From contig JAJIZT010000006.1 in assembly GCA_029948415.1 (NCBI GenBank), positions 1 to 39,059 on the forward strand: a stretch of 39,059 nucleotides of DNA. Reading direction: 5' to 3'. The DNA is from Cenarchaeum symbiont of Oopsacas minuta (GTDB taxonomy: Archaea > Thermoproteota > Nitrososphaeria > Nitrososphaerales > Nitrosopumilaceae). The number at the start of each line of letters is the position of its first letter. Position 1 is the stretch's first letter. Of the stretch, positions 16,815 to 26,762 are shown in pieces. The translations under genes and the position numbers were made by a program. Under the pieces are notes generated by a model. The model was not told the DNA's origin and made no database searches. It saw only the letters and a program-made list of their open reading frames with translations.

Positions 16815-17398
16815 ACGCGATCGTAATGGCAGGTGGATGCGGAACACGTATGAAATCAAAAAAAGAAAAGCTGCTACTTGATATAGACGGAGAAGCAATG
16901 ATAATACGTACAGTTAGAATTTTGTCTGACTCGCAATTGTTTGATTCTATATCATGTATTACAAGTGCAAATGCTCCAGAGACTGCAACTATTTTAGAAA
17001 ATGCCAAAATACAAACCATATCAACAGCAGGTCTTGGATACTCTAAAGATCTAGGCGAAGCGTTAAGTCATATGTGTGGACATGTATTGATAGTGTCCGG
17101 AGATATGCCACTTCTTGATTCACATATATTACAACGTATGATTAAACTATATGATAAAAATTCTATATGGACAAGTTTTGTAATGACTAGAAAATTTGCT
17201 AATACACTTGACATCGAATACCATCATGTCTTTGGAAAATTTGATTATGTACATACAGGTGTAATGATAGTAAACGCATCTGCATACGAGGGTGAAAACA
17301 AATTCGTGAAAGAAGATCACATTATACTAGATGAGAAAAAACTAGGAATAAACATCAATACTCTACAAGATTATGAGAATCTAATCAGCTTTACCTGA
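16811..17398 (+). CDS. cobY: GTP:adenosylcobinamide-phosphate guanylyltransferase CobY
   Basis: The 195-residue archaeal nucleotidyltransferase activates adenosylcobinamide phosphate with GTP, replacing the bacterial bifunctional CobU. The start MNAIVMAGGCGTRM and KKEKLLLDIDGEAM is the signature loop of the MobA/CobY-type nucleotidyltransferase fold, with SGDMPLLD as the metal-binding Asp motif and a late HTGVMIVN stretch. The ATG sits in an ATGA overlap with the cobS stop. Longer in-frame extensions upstream would lie inside cobS and are not credible. The carboxyl end overlaps the end of rps27e on the other strand by 18 bases. Confidence 0.9.
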   Translation: MNAIVMAGGCGTRMKSKKEKLLLDIDGEAMIIRTVRILSDSQLFDSISCITSANAPETATILENAKIQTISTAGLGYSKDLGEALSHMCGHVLIVSGDMPLLDSHILQRMIKLYDKNSIWTSFVMTRKFANTLDIEYHHVFGKFDYVHTGVMIVNASAYEGENKFVKEDHIILDEKKLGININTLQDYENLISFT

Positions 17399-17578
17399 AA
17401 TGGTGCCGTTTATTTTTGCTACAGAACCAGTAGGAGTAGCTAGATCATTTCCACATGAATTACATGTAACACGTGTGGATGTATGCGAATACACAATCTG
17501 TTCTTCATTACATTCATCACATTTTATTTTTTGAAATTTGCTTTTGGGCTCTGGGATTAGAATATGGTTTCTCTTCAT
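17381..17578 (-). CDS. rps27e: 30S ribosomal protein S27e
   Basis: The 65-residue zinc-ribbon protein of the small ribosomal subunit has Cys-x2-Cys in KCDECNEEQIVYSH and again in RVTCNSCGNDLATPTG, the S27e signature. Its start lies in an ATGA overlap with the rpl44e stop, the usual pairing in archaea. It converges with cobY with an 18-base overlap. Confidence 0.95.
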   Translation of the reverse strand: MKRNHILIPEPKSKFQKIKCDECNEEQIVYSHTSTRVTCNSCGNDLATPTGSVAKINGTISGKAD

Positions 17579-17856
17579 ACGGCAACCAACTCAAATTTCT
17601 TAATCCGAATTCCATATGTGTTGAATTTCTTTTTACATTCAGAGCAGGTAAGGATACGCGTAACTTTTTTGGTTACTTTGGCTGGCTTTGCAAGTTTTGG
17701 AAATTTTTGACCACCATAGCCTTTTTTATCCTCTGCGTGACGCCTCTCACCTATTGCCGATGCTCTACGTTTTCCAGCCTTGTATATGGAGACTTTATGG
17801 GTGGTATGTTTGTTGCATTTTTGACAGTATCTTTTGATCTCCTTTGGATAGTTCAT
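17575..17856 (-). CDS. rpl44e: 50S ribosomal protein L44e
   Basis: From ATG 17856 the product has 93 residues: MNYPKEIKRYCQKCNKHTTH, a basic middle KAGKRRASAIGERRHAEDKKG, and ILTCSECKKKFNTYGIRIKK. The two Cys-x2-Cys pairs bind zinc. This ATG is chosen over an upstream in-frame one at 17940 because the extra 28 residues do not belong to the family and a TATA-like box sits about 25 bases ahead of 17856. First gene of the rpl44e-rps27e operon. Confidence 0.95.
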   Translation of the reverse strand: MNYPKEIKRYCQKCNKHTTHKVSIYKAGKRRASAIGERRHAEDKKGYGGQKFPKLAKPAKVTKKVTRILTCSECKKKFNTYGIRIKKFELVAV

Positions 17857-17874
17857 AAACGTGTTGGACTTTAC

Positions 17875-17887
17875 CTTTAATTTAAAG
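17875..17887 (-). promoter_or_regulatory. TATA-like box for rpl44e-rps27e
   Basis: On the minus strand CTTTAAATTAAAG is centred about 25 bases before the rpl44e ATG, consistent with a leaderless mRNA. Confidence 0.55.
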
Positions 17888-17969
17888 ATTGAAAAAAATC
17901 TAAATCGATCATCCAACACATATTGTAAAAATTCATACACATTTCGTTCTATCCACTCGTTAATTGATC

Positions 17970-18812
17970 CTAGCTAGTAATTTGTAATATCTTTGATCTT
18001 GAAGTTATAGCTATAATTGATACTAGTGATACAGCTAGAACTAGAATTGCAACAATGCCAAATTCTGGTATTACTCTAGTACCAAATATCTCTATTGTTT
18101 CAGAACCGGCGTAAAATTCTATATCCAAAAGCCTATACGTATCTGTTGTCTCTAACTCTTTAAAATTCTTTGGTTCATCGTCGTCTACTAGAACAAAAAA
18201 GTCCCCATTGAGTGGACCTCCTTCAGAATCTATGACGGATCTTGGAAGAAATATTGTAAGTCTTCCATCATCGGTTGCATCTATCTCTATTATTAGAGAA
18301 TTAGAATCTGGATTTGGATATATTGATTTTATAGTTCCTCCTATAATATTATAATTAATATCAATGTCGTCTAAATTGAATACAAGTGTATCGCCTGCTA
18401 TATCTGCAATAGTGCTCTGAGATAATGTTGTGGTATCTGTTGCGGCAGTTCCTTGACCTAATGTAAATGTAGTTTCATTTGTCCACGCGATGCCATACAA
18501 TACACTAATCGTATAAACTCCAGCTTTGGCATTTGGTGACATTTTAAGCTGATGCGACCACGTATTATCATCATTGGGACTGATTTGTGCTACATCCACT
18601 AGATTTCCATTTGATGATCTCACTGTCATGGTAATTTCACCACCACTAGCAAGTTTGTTTATAGTGCCACTTGTATTTATGGTGTCTCCTGGATTGTAAT
18701 TTTCCATATCTGTCTCTATAGTTATTTGTACAGATTGTCCAAAGGCAGGTAATGTGAATACACCTGTTAAAAGAACAGTAGCTATTACAATTGATGCATA
18801 TCTGTTATTCAC
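17970..18812 (-). CDS. Secreted surface protein with PEFG-CTERM sorting signal
   Basis: From GTG 18812 the product has 280 residues. Residues 1-26 form a signal peptide (VNNRYASIVIATVLLTGVFT ending PAFGQS). Next come Ig-like beta domains (the first about residues 27-120: YNPGDTINTSGTI, AKAGVYTISVLYG), a Thr/Ser-rich linker, a second beta-rich domain (NSLIIEIDATDDGRLTIFLP), and a carboxyl end with IPEFG followed by a hydrophobic helix and a SRSKI basic tail. The last part matches the PEFG-CTERM signal, a Thaumarchaeota-specific archaeosortase target. The protein is probably anchored at the cell surface; its binding partner is unknown. GTG is chosen because it precedes the signal peptide directly and a TATATA box lies 25 bases upstream. 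An ATG at 18953 would add an implausible tail. Confidence 0.85.
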   Translation of the reverse strand: MNNRYASIVIATVLLTGVFTLPAFGQSVQITIETDMENYNPGDTINTSGTINKLASGGEITMTVRSSNGNLVDVAQISPNDDNTWSHQLKMSPNAKAGVYTISVLYGIAWTNETTFTLGQGTAATDTTTLSQSTIADIAGDTLVFNLDDIDINYNIIGGTIKSIYPNPDSNSLIIEIDATDDGRLTIFLPRSVIDSEGGPLNGDFFVLVDDDEPKNFKELETTDTYRLLDIEFYAGSETIEIFGTRVIPEFGIVAILVLAVSLVSIIAITSRSKILQITS

Positions 18813-18832
18813 GATATGGAGATCTATCCTGT

Positions 18833-18841
18833 AGTATATAA
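18833..18841 (-). promoter_or_regulatory. TATA-like box for the PEFG-CTERM gene
   Basis: TTATATACT on the minus strand is centred 25 bases ahead of the GTG at 18812, which supports that start. Confidence 0.5.
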
Positions 18842-18953
18842 CAGTTAATTTCACAGTTGAGCAGAGTTGACATATGATCGAGAATATATGCTGATACAAA
18901 ATCCGCATATGTCGAATAGCACAAATCTTGAATATTTGTACAAAATAATACAA

Positions 18954-19266
18954 CCTTTTTGGATGTGGTATTTTTTTAGTATATGGTGGAGAATGTGGGT
19001 TTTCATCATCTGATCTTATGATGACCTATAGGCCTTGTATTGCTTTTCTGTCCTAGCTAACATTGAGCCAAGGATATTGATGATATTCTGGAGCATTCTT
19101 GGCTATTTTGACAGTTGTATGATCTTGTGAATAGTCTATGTTTGGTTTATGACTAGTGTGAATATGTATACAAAACCCCTCTAGATATATATTAACCACA
19201 CGAAGTGTTTTTTGTATATTGCGGGTTAAAATTCAATCTGCGTTCTCTGAATTGGAGTTGTACTGA
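18954..19266. other. Gene-free divergent promoter region
   Basis: No coding region, RNA gene or long repeat is visible in these 313 bases between the divergent PEFG-CTERM gene and rpoH. It contains the putative rpoH promoter (AGATATATATTAA near 19183-19195) and a weak ACAC-GAA-GTGT stem followed by six T bases at about 19199-19215. Confidence 0.5.
19182..19195 (+). promoter_or_regulatory. TATA-like box for rpoH-rpoB-rpoA
   Basis: TAGATATATATTAA is the strongest TATA match upstream of rpoH and predicts a start of transcription near 19215, leaving a leader of about 50 bases. That fits the GGAG ribosome site at 19253-19256. A second candidate, GGTTAAAAT at about 19223, would give a shorter leader. 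Confidence 0.45.
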
Positions 19267-19518
19267 TTGGCGTCAAAAAAAATACCAATACTTGTACCAG
19301 ATCACGTCTATGTACCAAAACATGAGCTAATGACCATGGATGAGGCTTTGGCAGTTTTGGAAAAATACAATTGTCAACCAACCGAACTTCCTCTTATACT
19401 AGCAGATGATCCTGCCATAGTGGGTCTTGGAGTAAAACCTGGAGACATGATTAGAGTCATCCGAGATAGTCATACTGCAGGCGTTTCAGAATATTATAGA
19501 TATGTGGTGGAAGTCTAG
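19267..19518 (+). CDS. rpoH: DNA-directed RNA polymerase subunit H (Rpb5-like)
   Basis: The 83-residue archaeal subunit H corresponds to the carboxyl domain of eukaryotic Rpb5. Recognisable parts are LVPDHVYVPKHELMTMDEA, LPLILADDPAIVGLGVKPGD and RVIRDSHTAGVSEYYRYVV. It sits at the jaw of RNA polymerase. The start is TTG, supported by a GGAG ribosome site 10 bases before it. The TAG stop is immediately followed by the rpoB ATG with no spacing, so the polymerase genes form one operon. Confidence 0.95.
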   Translation: MASKKIPILVPDHVYVPKHELMTMDEALAVLEKYNCQPTELPLILADDPAIVGLGVKPGDMIRVIRDSHTAGVSEYYRYVVEV

Positions 19519-22500
19519 ATGGAAGATACATCAGGAAAACGTTGGCCTATAATACAAGACATACTTCGTAAAGAAGGAATTGCAAAACAACACATCAACT
19601 CTTTTAATGAATTTCTAGAATTTGGTCTACAAAGTATAATTAAAGAAGTAAACCAAATCGAGATTGAAAATGCAGAATATCCGTACAAGATACAACTTGG
19701 AAAAATAAAGCTAAAAAAACCCCGTATGATGGAACTAGATGGATCTATTACAAATATTGCTCCTGCAGAAGCTAGACTTCGTAACGTCTCATATGCAGTA
19801 CCTGTAATGGTGGAGGCAAGTGTAGTAGAGGATGGAAACACTTTGGAATCTAGATTCATTCACATAGGTGACGTTCCTGTTATGGTAAAATCAAACGCAT
19901 GTATTTTGTATAATTTTTCGGATAACAAACTCATAGAGTACGGCGAAGATCCACTAGACCCTGGAGGATACTTTATCATAAACGGATCAGAGCGTGTTAT
20001 AGTTGGACTAGAGGATCTATCTTATAACAAAATAATCGTAGACAAAGAGCTTGTAGGCGGTAACCCAGTATTCAAAGCAAAGATCTATTCGTCTATAGTT
20101 GGATATAGGGCAAAGCTAGAACTTATTATGAAAAATGACGGATTAATTGTAGCACGAATACCTGGCTCTCCTGTAGACATACCAGTGGTCACACTAATGC
20201 GTGCATTGGGTCTAGAATCTGATAAAGATATTGCATCTTCTACATCACTCAACGATGAAATACAAAATGAGTTGGAAGGTTCATTTGAAAAAGCTGGTGA
20301 AGTACCAACATCAAAAGATGCAATCGTCTACATTAGCAAAAGAATAGCTCCTGGAATGCTAGAAGAATTTCAAATAAAACGTGCCGAGATGCTCTTGGAC
20401 TGGGGACTACTTCCACATTTGGGAAAAACTCCAGAAAACCGTAGAGAAAAGGCACAATTTCTTGGAGAGGCAACATGCAAATTGTTAGAGTTAAAACGTG
20501 GCTGGATAGAGCCAGATGATAAAGATCATTATGGAAACAAGGTAGTAAAATTTGCAGGACAAATGCTAGCAGATCTATTCCGTACAGCATTTAGAAATCT
20601 GACTCGTGATATGAAGTACCAATTAGAACGCTCTGGCCAAAAAAGAGGAATAAATGCAGTATCTGCATCAATCCGCCCTGGAATAGTCACAGACAAACTC
20701 AACAATGCAATTGCCACGGGAAACTGGGGACGTGGTAGAGTGGGCGTTACGCAGTTGCTTGATAGAACAAATTATCTCTCAACAATAAGTCATCTTCGTC
20801 GCATCCAGTCGCCGCTTAGCAGAACACAACCAAACTTTGAGGCACGTGATCTTCACGCAACGCACTTTGGTCGCATATGTCCAAGTGAAACACCAGAAGG
20901 ATCAAACTGTGGACTGGTAAAAAATCTTGCACTCTCTGCGATAATCTCAATCAGCGTTCCATCACAAGAGATTGTAGAAAAAATGTTTGATCTTGGAACT
21001 GTACATTTTACCGAAGCTAGTGATGATGTCAAAAAAGATAGCACACGTGTCTTTGTAGATGGCAAGCTTGTGGGATACATGAAAGATGGACAATACTTGG
21101 CTGACTCGATGCGTGCACTAAGACGTTCATCAAAGTTAGATCCACACATTGGAATATCATTTCATAAACCAGAAAAAAAAGGAGCTACAAGCAGACTGTA
21201 CGTAAATTGTAATGCAGGTCGTATAATGCGACCACTGATCATCATAAAGGATGGTCGTCCTCTACTAACTAATGATGTGCTAGATAAAATATCTAAAAAA
21301 CTATTAAACTGGAGGGATCTTTTGCGCATGGGAATAATAGAGCTCATTGATGCAAATGAAGAGGAAAATTGTTACAATACATTGGACGAAAAGAAAACAA
21401 ACAACCGTACACACCTTGAAATATTCTCTTCTGCAATGTTGGGAGCTGGTGCATCAATAATTCCATACCCTGAACACAACCAGTCGCCAAGAAATACGTA
21501 TGAATCGGCCATGGCAAAACAGAGTCTTGGATTCTCAACTCCAATGATGAACACTAGTACGTACGTAAGACAGCATCTCATGCTGTATCCGCAAACTCCC
21601 ATAGTTACCACAAAGGCAATGGGTTTGTTGGGTCTTGAAGATAGACCTGCAGGTCAAAACTGCATAGTGGCTGTATTGCCATTTGATGGTTATAACATAG
21701 AGGATGCTATTGTACTTGGACAAGCCTCCGTAGACCGCGGTCTTGGTAGGACATTCTTTTATCGGATATATGATGCAGAAGCAAAACAATATCCTGGTGG
21801 AATGCGCGATGCATTTGAAATACCAAATGTAGATAGTAACATAAGAGGTTACAAAGGCGAAAAATCTTATAGACTATTAGAAGATGATGGTATAGTAGCT
21901 ACAGAATCGACTGTAATTGGTGGCGATATTTTGATTGGAAAGACTAGTCCTCCAAGATTCATGGAAGAGTATCGTGATATGGACTCTACAGGACCATACC
22001 GCCGTGACACGTCAGTTGGTGTACGACCGTCTGAAAAGGGCACGGTGGATACTGTGGTTATGACACAATCAAACGAGGGAGGCAAAATGTACAAAATCCG
22101 TGTTAGGGACGTGAGAACTCCAGAGATTGGCGATAAATTCGCCGCAAGGCACGGACAAAAAGGTGTCTTGGGCATTTTGGCAAAGTTGGAAGATCTTCCG
22201 TATACTGCACAAGGAATTTCACCAGACGTCTTGATAAATCCACACGCATTTCCATCTCGTATGACAGTTGGAATGTTTATGGAATCTATTACAGGTAAAG
22301 CTGCAGCGTTACGTGGTACTCAGTTTGATGGTTCTGCATTTGTAGGCGAAAAGATGGAAGAAGTGCGCAAAATTATGGATGTAACCGGTTTTAAATATTC
22401 TGGTAAAGAAGTAATGTATGATGGTAGAACTGGCAAGGCATTTCCAGTAGAAGTTTTTATCGGTGTGGTATATTATCAAAAACTTCACCATATGGTGTCA

Positions 22501-22866
22501 GATAAAATACATGCAAGAGCTAGAGGGCAAGTTCAGATGCTTACAAAACAACCCACAGAAGGTAGAGCACGTGGTGGTGGATTGCGTTTCGGAGAGATGG
22601 AACGTGATTGTATAATAGCATACGGTGCTTCGATGATCTTAAAAGACAGACTTCTTGACGAATCAGACAAATCTGAAATTTATGTATGCGAAAGATGTGG
22701 TCTTGTGGCGTATCATGATGTAAAACAACGCAAATATGTATGCAAAGTTTGTGGAGATAAATCAAAAGTTTCTTCCGTATCTGTTGCATATGCATTCAAA
22801 CTATTATTACAAGAGATGCAGAGTCTTATAGTGGCTCCGCGCCTTTTAATAAAGGAGAGAGTCTAG
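19519..22866 (+). CDS. rpoB: DNA-directed RNA polymerase subunit B (unsplit)
   Basis: The 1115-residue second-largest polymerase subunit is full length in one gene (not split into B' and B'' as in many methanogens and halophiles). Visible hallmarks are the lobe motif GYFIINGSERVIVGLED, the GRICPSETPEGSNCGLVKNLAL block, FDGYNIEDAIVLG, EIGDKFAARHGQKGV (catalytic-site lysines), INPHAFPSRMTVGMFMES and GGLRFGEMERDC. A zinc ribbon follows with cysteines at 1057, 1060, 1075 and 1078. The ATG follows the rpoH stop directly, and the stop TAG directly precedes the rpoA ATG. Confidence 0.98.
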   Translation: MEDTSGKRWPIIQDILRKEGIAKQHINSFNEFLEFGLQSIIKEVNQIEIENAEYPYKIQLGKIKLKKPRMMELDGSITNIAPAEARLRNVSYAVPVMVEASVVEDGNTLESRFIHIGDVPVMVKSNACILYNFSDNKLIEYGEDPLDPGGYFIINGSERVIVGLEDLSYNKIIVDKELVGGNPVFKAKIYSSIVGYRAKLELIMKNDGLIVARIPGSPVDIPVVTLMRALGLESDKDIASSTSLNDEIQNELEGSFEKAGEVPTSKDAIVYISKRIAPGMLEEFQIKRAEMLLDWGLLPHLGKTPENRREKAQFLGEATCKLLELKRGWIEPDDKDHYGNKVVKFAGQMLADLFRTAFRNLTRDMKYQLERSGQKRGINAVSASIRPGIVTDKLNNAIATGNWGRGRVGVTQLLDRTNYLSTISHLRRIQSPLSRTQPNFEARDLHATHFGRICPSETPEGSNCGLVKNLALSAIISISVPSQEIVEKMFDLGTVHFTEASDDVKKDSTRVFVDGKLVGYMKDGQYLADSMRALRRSSKLDPHIGISFHKPEKKGATSRLYVNCNAGRIMRPLIIIKDGRPLLTNDVLDKISKKLLNWRDLLRMGIIELIDANEEENCYNTLDEKKTNNRTHLEIFSSAMLGAGASIIPYPEHNQSPRNTYESAMAKQSLGFSTPMMNTSTYVRQHLMLYPQTPIVTTKAMGLLGLEDRPAGQNCIVAVLPFDGYNIEDAIVLGQASVDRGLGRTFFYRIYDAEAKQYPGGMRDAFEIPNVDSNIRGYKGEKSYRLLEDDGIVATESTVIGGDILIGKTSPPRFMEEYRDMDSTGPYRRDTSVGVRPSEKGTVDTVVMTQSNEGGKMYKIRVRDVRTPEIGDKFAARHGQKGVLGILAKLEDLPYTAQGISPDVLINPHAFPSRMTVGMFMESITGKAAALRGTQFDGSAFVGEKMEEVRKIMDVTGFKYSGKEVMYDGRTGKAFPVEVFIGVVYYQKLHHMVSDKIHARARGQVQMLTKQPTEGRARGGGLRFGEMERDCIIAYGASMILKDRLLDESDKSEIYVCERCGLVAYHDVKQRKYVCKVCGDKSKVSSVSVAYAFKLLLQEMQSLIVAPRLLIKERV

Positions 22867-25800
22867 ATGTCATCACAGACTACAAAAGCAATCAACTCTA
22901 TCCGTTTTTCAGTTTGGTCACCAACAGAAGTTCGAAAATATTCTGTAGCTGAAATTACTGTTCCAGAGACGTACGACGAAGATGGTATACCAGTACAGGG
23001 AGGTCTAATGGATGGAAGACTTGGAACACTAGAACCTGGACAAAAATGCCTCACATGTGGAAATATGGCTGCAAGATGCCCAGGACATTTTGGACATTTG
23101 GAACTTGCTGAACCAATCTTACACATTGCGTTCATAGATAACATACACAAGCTTCTCTTGATCTCATGTCGATCCTGCTCTCGCCTAAAGGTACCTCAAA
23201 CTGCACTTGAAGACTTTATACAAATACAAAAACGTGAAGCTGCATACACGGTAATATCACAAAAACACATACCAGAAAAAATACTCGAAGTGGCAAGAAA
23301 AGCAAAAGAGTGCCCTCACTGTGGCAAAGTCCAGTATGAACTCATATTCACAAAACCTACCATCTTTATAGAAAAAACCGAAGTTGGAGAGCACAGGCTA
23401 CTTCCAATTACAATACGTGAAAGATTTTCCCAGATACCCGATGATGATCTAAAATTATTAGGATATGATCCATCAGCTGCAAGACCAGAGTGGTTTATAC
23501 TCCAAGCGCTTCCTGTTCCACCCGTTACTGTTAGACCTTCAATCATACTGGAGACTGGAATCCGTTCAGAAGATGACCTAACTCACAAGATGGTTGATAT
23601 AATACGAGTAAACCAACGCCTAAAAGAGAGTAAAGAGGCTGGCACACCGCCACTCATAGTACAAGATCTAGTGGATCTTTTACAATACCATGCAACCACC
23701 TATTTTGATAATGAAGTATCGGGTATACCTCAAGCACATCATCGATCTGGTAGGCCACTAAAAACACTAACACAGAGGTTAAAGGGAAAAGAGGGTCGTT
23801 TTAGAGGATCACTATCTGGCAAGAGAGTTGACTTTTCAAGCAGAACCGTCATATCCCCTGATCCAAACCTAGATCTCTCCGAGGTTGGAGTTCCTGAAAT
23901 AATTGCAAAAAAACTAACTATCCCTGAGATTGTTACCGAATGGAACATTGAACGTATGCGTTCACTTGTAATAAATGGACCTGAAACATATCCTGGAGTA
24001 AACTATATTGTGCGTCCAGATGGAGTAAAAATTCGTCTAGATTTTGTAGAAGATCGATCAACAATAGCCGAATCTTTGGAGATTGGTTATCTTGTAGAAC
24101 GTCATCTACTAAATGGTGACATTGTAATGTTCAACAGACAGCCATCATTGCACCAAATGTCAATAATGGCTCATCATGTCCATGTACTACCTGGCAAAAC
24201 ATTCCGCCTACATCCATCAGTATGTCCTCCGTATAATGCAGACTTTGACGGTGATGAGATGAATCTACACGTGCCACAAAGCGAAGAGGCCAGAGCTGAA
24301 GCTCTATTGCTCATGAGAGTTCAGGATCAGCTGATATCTCCAAGATATGGCGGACCAATTATTGGTGGACTGCGAGATTTTATTACAGGCTCTTATCTCT
24401 TGACCAAAGATGATTCATTTCTGACACAAGAAGAATTTGCAAACCTTGCAATGCTTGGAGGTTATTCTGGACATCTGCCAAAACCATCCAAAGTGGGAAA
24501 ACTATACACTGGAAAGCAACTATTCTCACTCTTCCTTCCAAAAGACTTCAATTATGTAATGACATCAAAATGGTCAAAGGGAACCTCTGAAAAAACAAAA
24601 GATGTTGTGATTAAAAATGGTGAACTCATTAGTGGTGTAATAGACAAATCATCTATCGGAGCTGAAGAACCTGAAAGTGTTCTACACAGAATTGCAAAAG
24701 ATTATGGTAACGAGCTGGCAAAAATATTTCTAAATTCAGTTCTAATCATCGCAAAACAATTCATCACACACTATGGCTTTAGTTATGGTTATGCGGATCT
24801 AGAATTAGACAATAAAGTACGTACTAGAATACTAGACAATATCAATAAAAGCTACAAGACAGTTTCAGGATTTATCAATGATTACAAAAAAGGTACGCTA
24901 AAGCTTACTCGTGGACTCTCACCAGATGAAGCTCTAGAAGCATATATTGTAAATGAACTCTCAAAAGCTAGGGATTTAGCTGGAAGCACTGCCGATACGT
25001 CATTTGATATTACAAATGCAGGCAAAATAATGGCAACAACTGGAGCTCGTGGCTCTTCTCTCAACATAGGTCAGATGGCAGGAGCACTTGGACAACAGTC
25101 TAGACGTGGAAAAAGACTGCTTACTGGATACAACAATAGAGCTCTAACGCATTTTGAAGAACACGATGATAATCCAGATGCGCACGGATTCGTAAAATCA
25201 AACTATAGAGAAGGTCTCTCTGCATTGGAATTTTTCTTTCACGCAATGGGAGGACGCGAAGGCCTCGTAGACACGGCAGTTAGAACACAGCAGAGTGGAT
25301 ATATGCAGCGTAGACTTATCAACGCCTTGGAGCATATCCGTCTAGAATACGATGGAACCGTACGTGACCCACACGGTCACATTATACAATTCCTATACGG
25401 TGAAGACGGAATTGATGTAGCAAAGAGTGATCACGGTGAGGCGTTTAATGTAAACCGCCTTATTGAATCTCAAATTATAGTAGATTCGGGCAAAAAATCA
25501 ACCGAGCAAGAGAGGGCATCTATAGTTAAAAAATATACAAAAATCTACAACCCAAGATTACGACAGATGGTAACAGATGCCCTAATGAATACAGATCTGA
25601 GTAAAGACGGAGTAGACAAAGTGGCTAAAAAGGGTCTTAGTTTGTATAATCGCGCCAAAGTAGAACCTGGCCAAGCAGTCGGAATCGTTACAGCCCAGTC
25701 TCTAGGAGAGCCTGGAACACAGATGACATTGCGTACATTCCATTTTGCAGGAATCCGAGAAAGAAACGTCACACTTGGTCTTCCACGTCTGATAGAGCTT

Positions 25801-26652
25801 GTGGATGCACGTAAAAAACCAAACACGCCAACGATGGACATTTACCTTGATGAGGAGTCAAAGGGATCGCGAGAAAAGGCCATAAATATTGCACGCAATG
25901 TTCTACAAACCAAAGTAAATGTTCTTGTAGGCGAGATGGACACTGACTATGCAACGGAGATAAAGATAACATTAAACCCAACTAGACTTACTGAACGAGG
26001 TTGCACAATACAAGATGTAGTTGACGCGTTAACATCTAATAAAAAATTCAAAATTGAAGAATATGACAATATTTTGATATTAAAACTCGTAGAAGAGTCT
26101 GATGCACCAACTGTCATTACAATACGCAACAAGGTACTCAATACTACCGTTAAAGGTGTGCCAGATATTACACGCGTGACAATGGTACAAAATGACGGTC
26201 AGTGGGTCATACAAACTACTGGTTCAAATCTTACAAAAGTGTTAGCAGTACCTGGAATTGATAGAAAAAATGTACGCACAAACAATGTTTTTGAGATTGC
26301 CGGTACACTAGGAATAGAAGCTGCACGTAATGCACTCATAAACGAACTACATAACACACTAGCAGATCAAGGTCTAGAAGTAGATCTTCGATATATTATG
26401 CTTGTATCTGACTTGATGTGTTCTCGTGGATATATGCAACAGATCGGACGACACGGTATTGCAGGAACAAAAGATAGTGTCCTAGCTCGAGCAGCATTTG
26501 AGATTACTGTTCCGACTATAGCAAGAGCTGCTCTTTCAGGTGAAACTGAACAATTAAAGGGTGTTACAGAGAACGTCATCGTAGGAAGTAATATCCCAAT
26601 AGGAAGCGGTACAGTAGACTTGTATATGCAAGTTGCCAAGAAAAAAATATAA
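22867..26652 (+). CDS. rpoA: DNA-directed RNA polymerase subunit A, fused A'-A''
   Basis: The 1261-residue largest polymerase subunit is in one uninterrupted frame. The A' part shows the clamp zinc site (CLTCGNMAARCPGHFGHLEL), the SGKRVDFSSRTVISPDPNL block and the catalytic Mg-binding NADFDGD at residues 457-463. The A'' part begins around the GIVTAQSLGEPGTQMTLRTFHFAG stretch (about residue 938; trigger-loop region) and ends with MCSRGYMQQIGRHGI and the final GSGTVDLYMQV. Most archaea split this subunit into rpoA1 and rpoA2; an unsplit gene is characteristic of Thaumarchaeota and close relatives. Last gene of the rpoH-B-A operon; mobile DNA begins about 110 bases after the stop. Confidence 0.97.
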   Translation: MSSQTTKAINSIRFSVWSPTEVRKYSVAEITVPETYDEDGIPVQGGLMDGRLGTLEPGQKCLTCGNMAARCPGHFGHLELAEPILHIAFIDNIHKLLLISCRSCSRLKVPQTALEDFIQIQKREAAYTVISQKHIPEKILEVARKAKECPHCGKVQYELIFTKPTIFIEKTEVGEHRLLPITIRERFSQIPDDDLKLLGYDPSAARPEWFILQALPVPPVTVRPSIILETGIRSEDDLTHKMVDIIRVNQRLKESKEAGTPPLIVQDLVDLLQYHATTYFDNEVSGIPQAHHRSGRPLKTLTQRLKGKEGRFRGSLSGKRVDFSSRTVISPDPNLDLSEVGVPEIIAKKLTIPEIVTEWNIERMRSLVINGPETYPGVNYIVRPDGVKIRLDFVEDRSTIAESLEIGYLVERHLLNGDIVMFNRQPSLHQMSIMAHHVHVLPGKTFRLHPSVCPPYNADFDGDEMNLHVPQSEEARAEALLLMRVQDQLISPRYGGPIIGGLRDFITGSYLLTKDDSFLTQEEFANLAMLGGYSGHLPKPSKVGKLYTGKQLFSLFLPKDFNYVMTSKWSKGTSEKTKDVVIKNGELISGVIDKSSIGAEEPESVLHRIAKDYGNELAKIFLNSVLIIAKQFITHYGFSYGYADLELDNKVRTRILDNINKSYKTVSGFINDYKKGTLKLTRGLSPDEALEAYIVNELSKARDLAGSTADTSFDITNAGKIMATTGARGSSLNIGQMAGALGQQSRRGKRLLTGYNNRALTHFEEHDDNPDAHGFVKSNYREGLSALEFFFHAMGGREGLVDTAVRTQQSGYMQRRLINALEHIRLEYDGTVRDPHGHIIQFLYGEDGIDVAKSDHGEAFNVNRLIESQIIVDSGKKSTEQERASIVKKYTKIYNPRLRQMVTDALMNTDLSKDGVDKVAKKGLSLYNRAKVEPGQAVGIVTAQSLGEPGTQMTLRTFHFAGIRERNVTLGLPRLIELVDARKKPNTPTMDIYLDEESKGSREKAINIARNVLQTKVNVLVGEMDTDYATEIKITLNPTRLTERGCTIQDVVDALTSNKKFKIEEYDNILILKLVEESDAPTVITIRNKVLNTTVKGVPDITRVTMVQNDGQWVIQTTGSNLTKVLAVPGIDRKNVRTNNVFEIAGTLGIEAARNALINELHNTLADQGLEVDLRYIMLVSDLMCSRGYMQQIGRHGIAGTKDSVLARAAFEITVPTIARAALSGETEQLKGVTENVIVGSNIPIGSGTVDLYMQVAKKKI

Positions 26653-26762
26653 TCGCCTACTTTGCATTAAAAACATCTGTATAAGGTTCACCTCATGACT
26701 AACAAATTAGTCCATAACACACGATCATATAGATCCAAGTATATCAATAACTGATCCATTTC

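Noticed and set aside
19515-26639. Many 60-110 codon minus-strand frames within rpoB and rpoA
   Set aside because: They are antisense shadows of strongly conserved genes with no promoter or family features.
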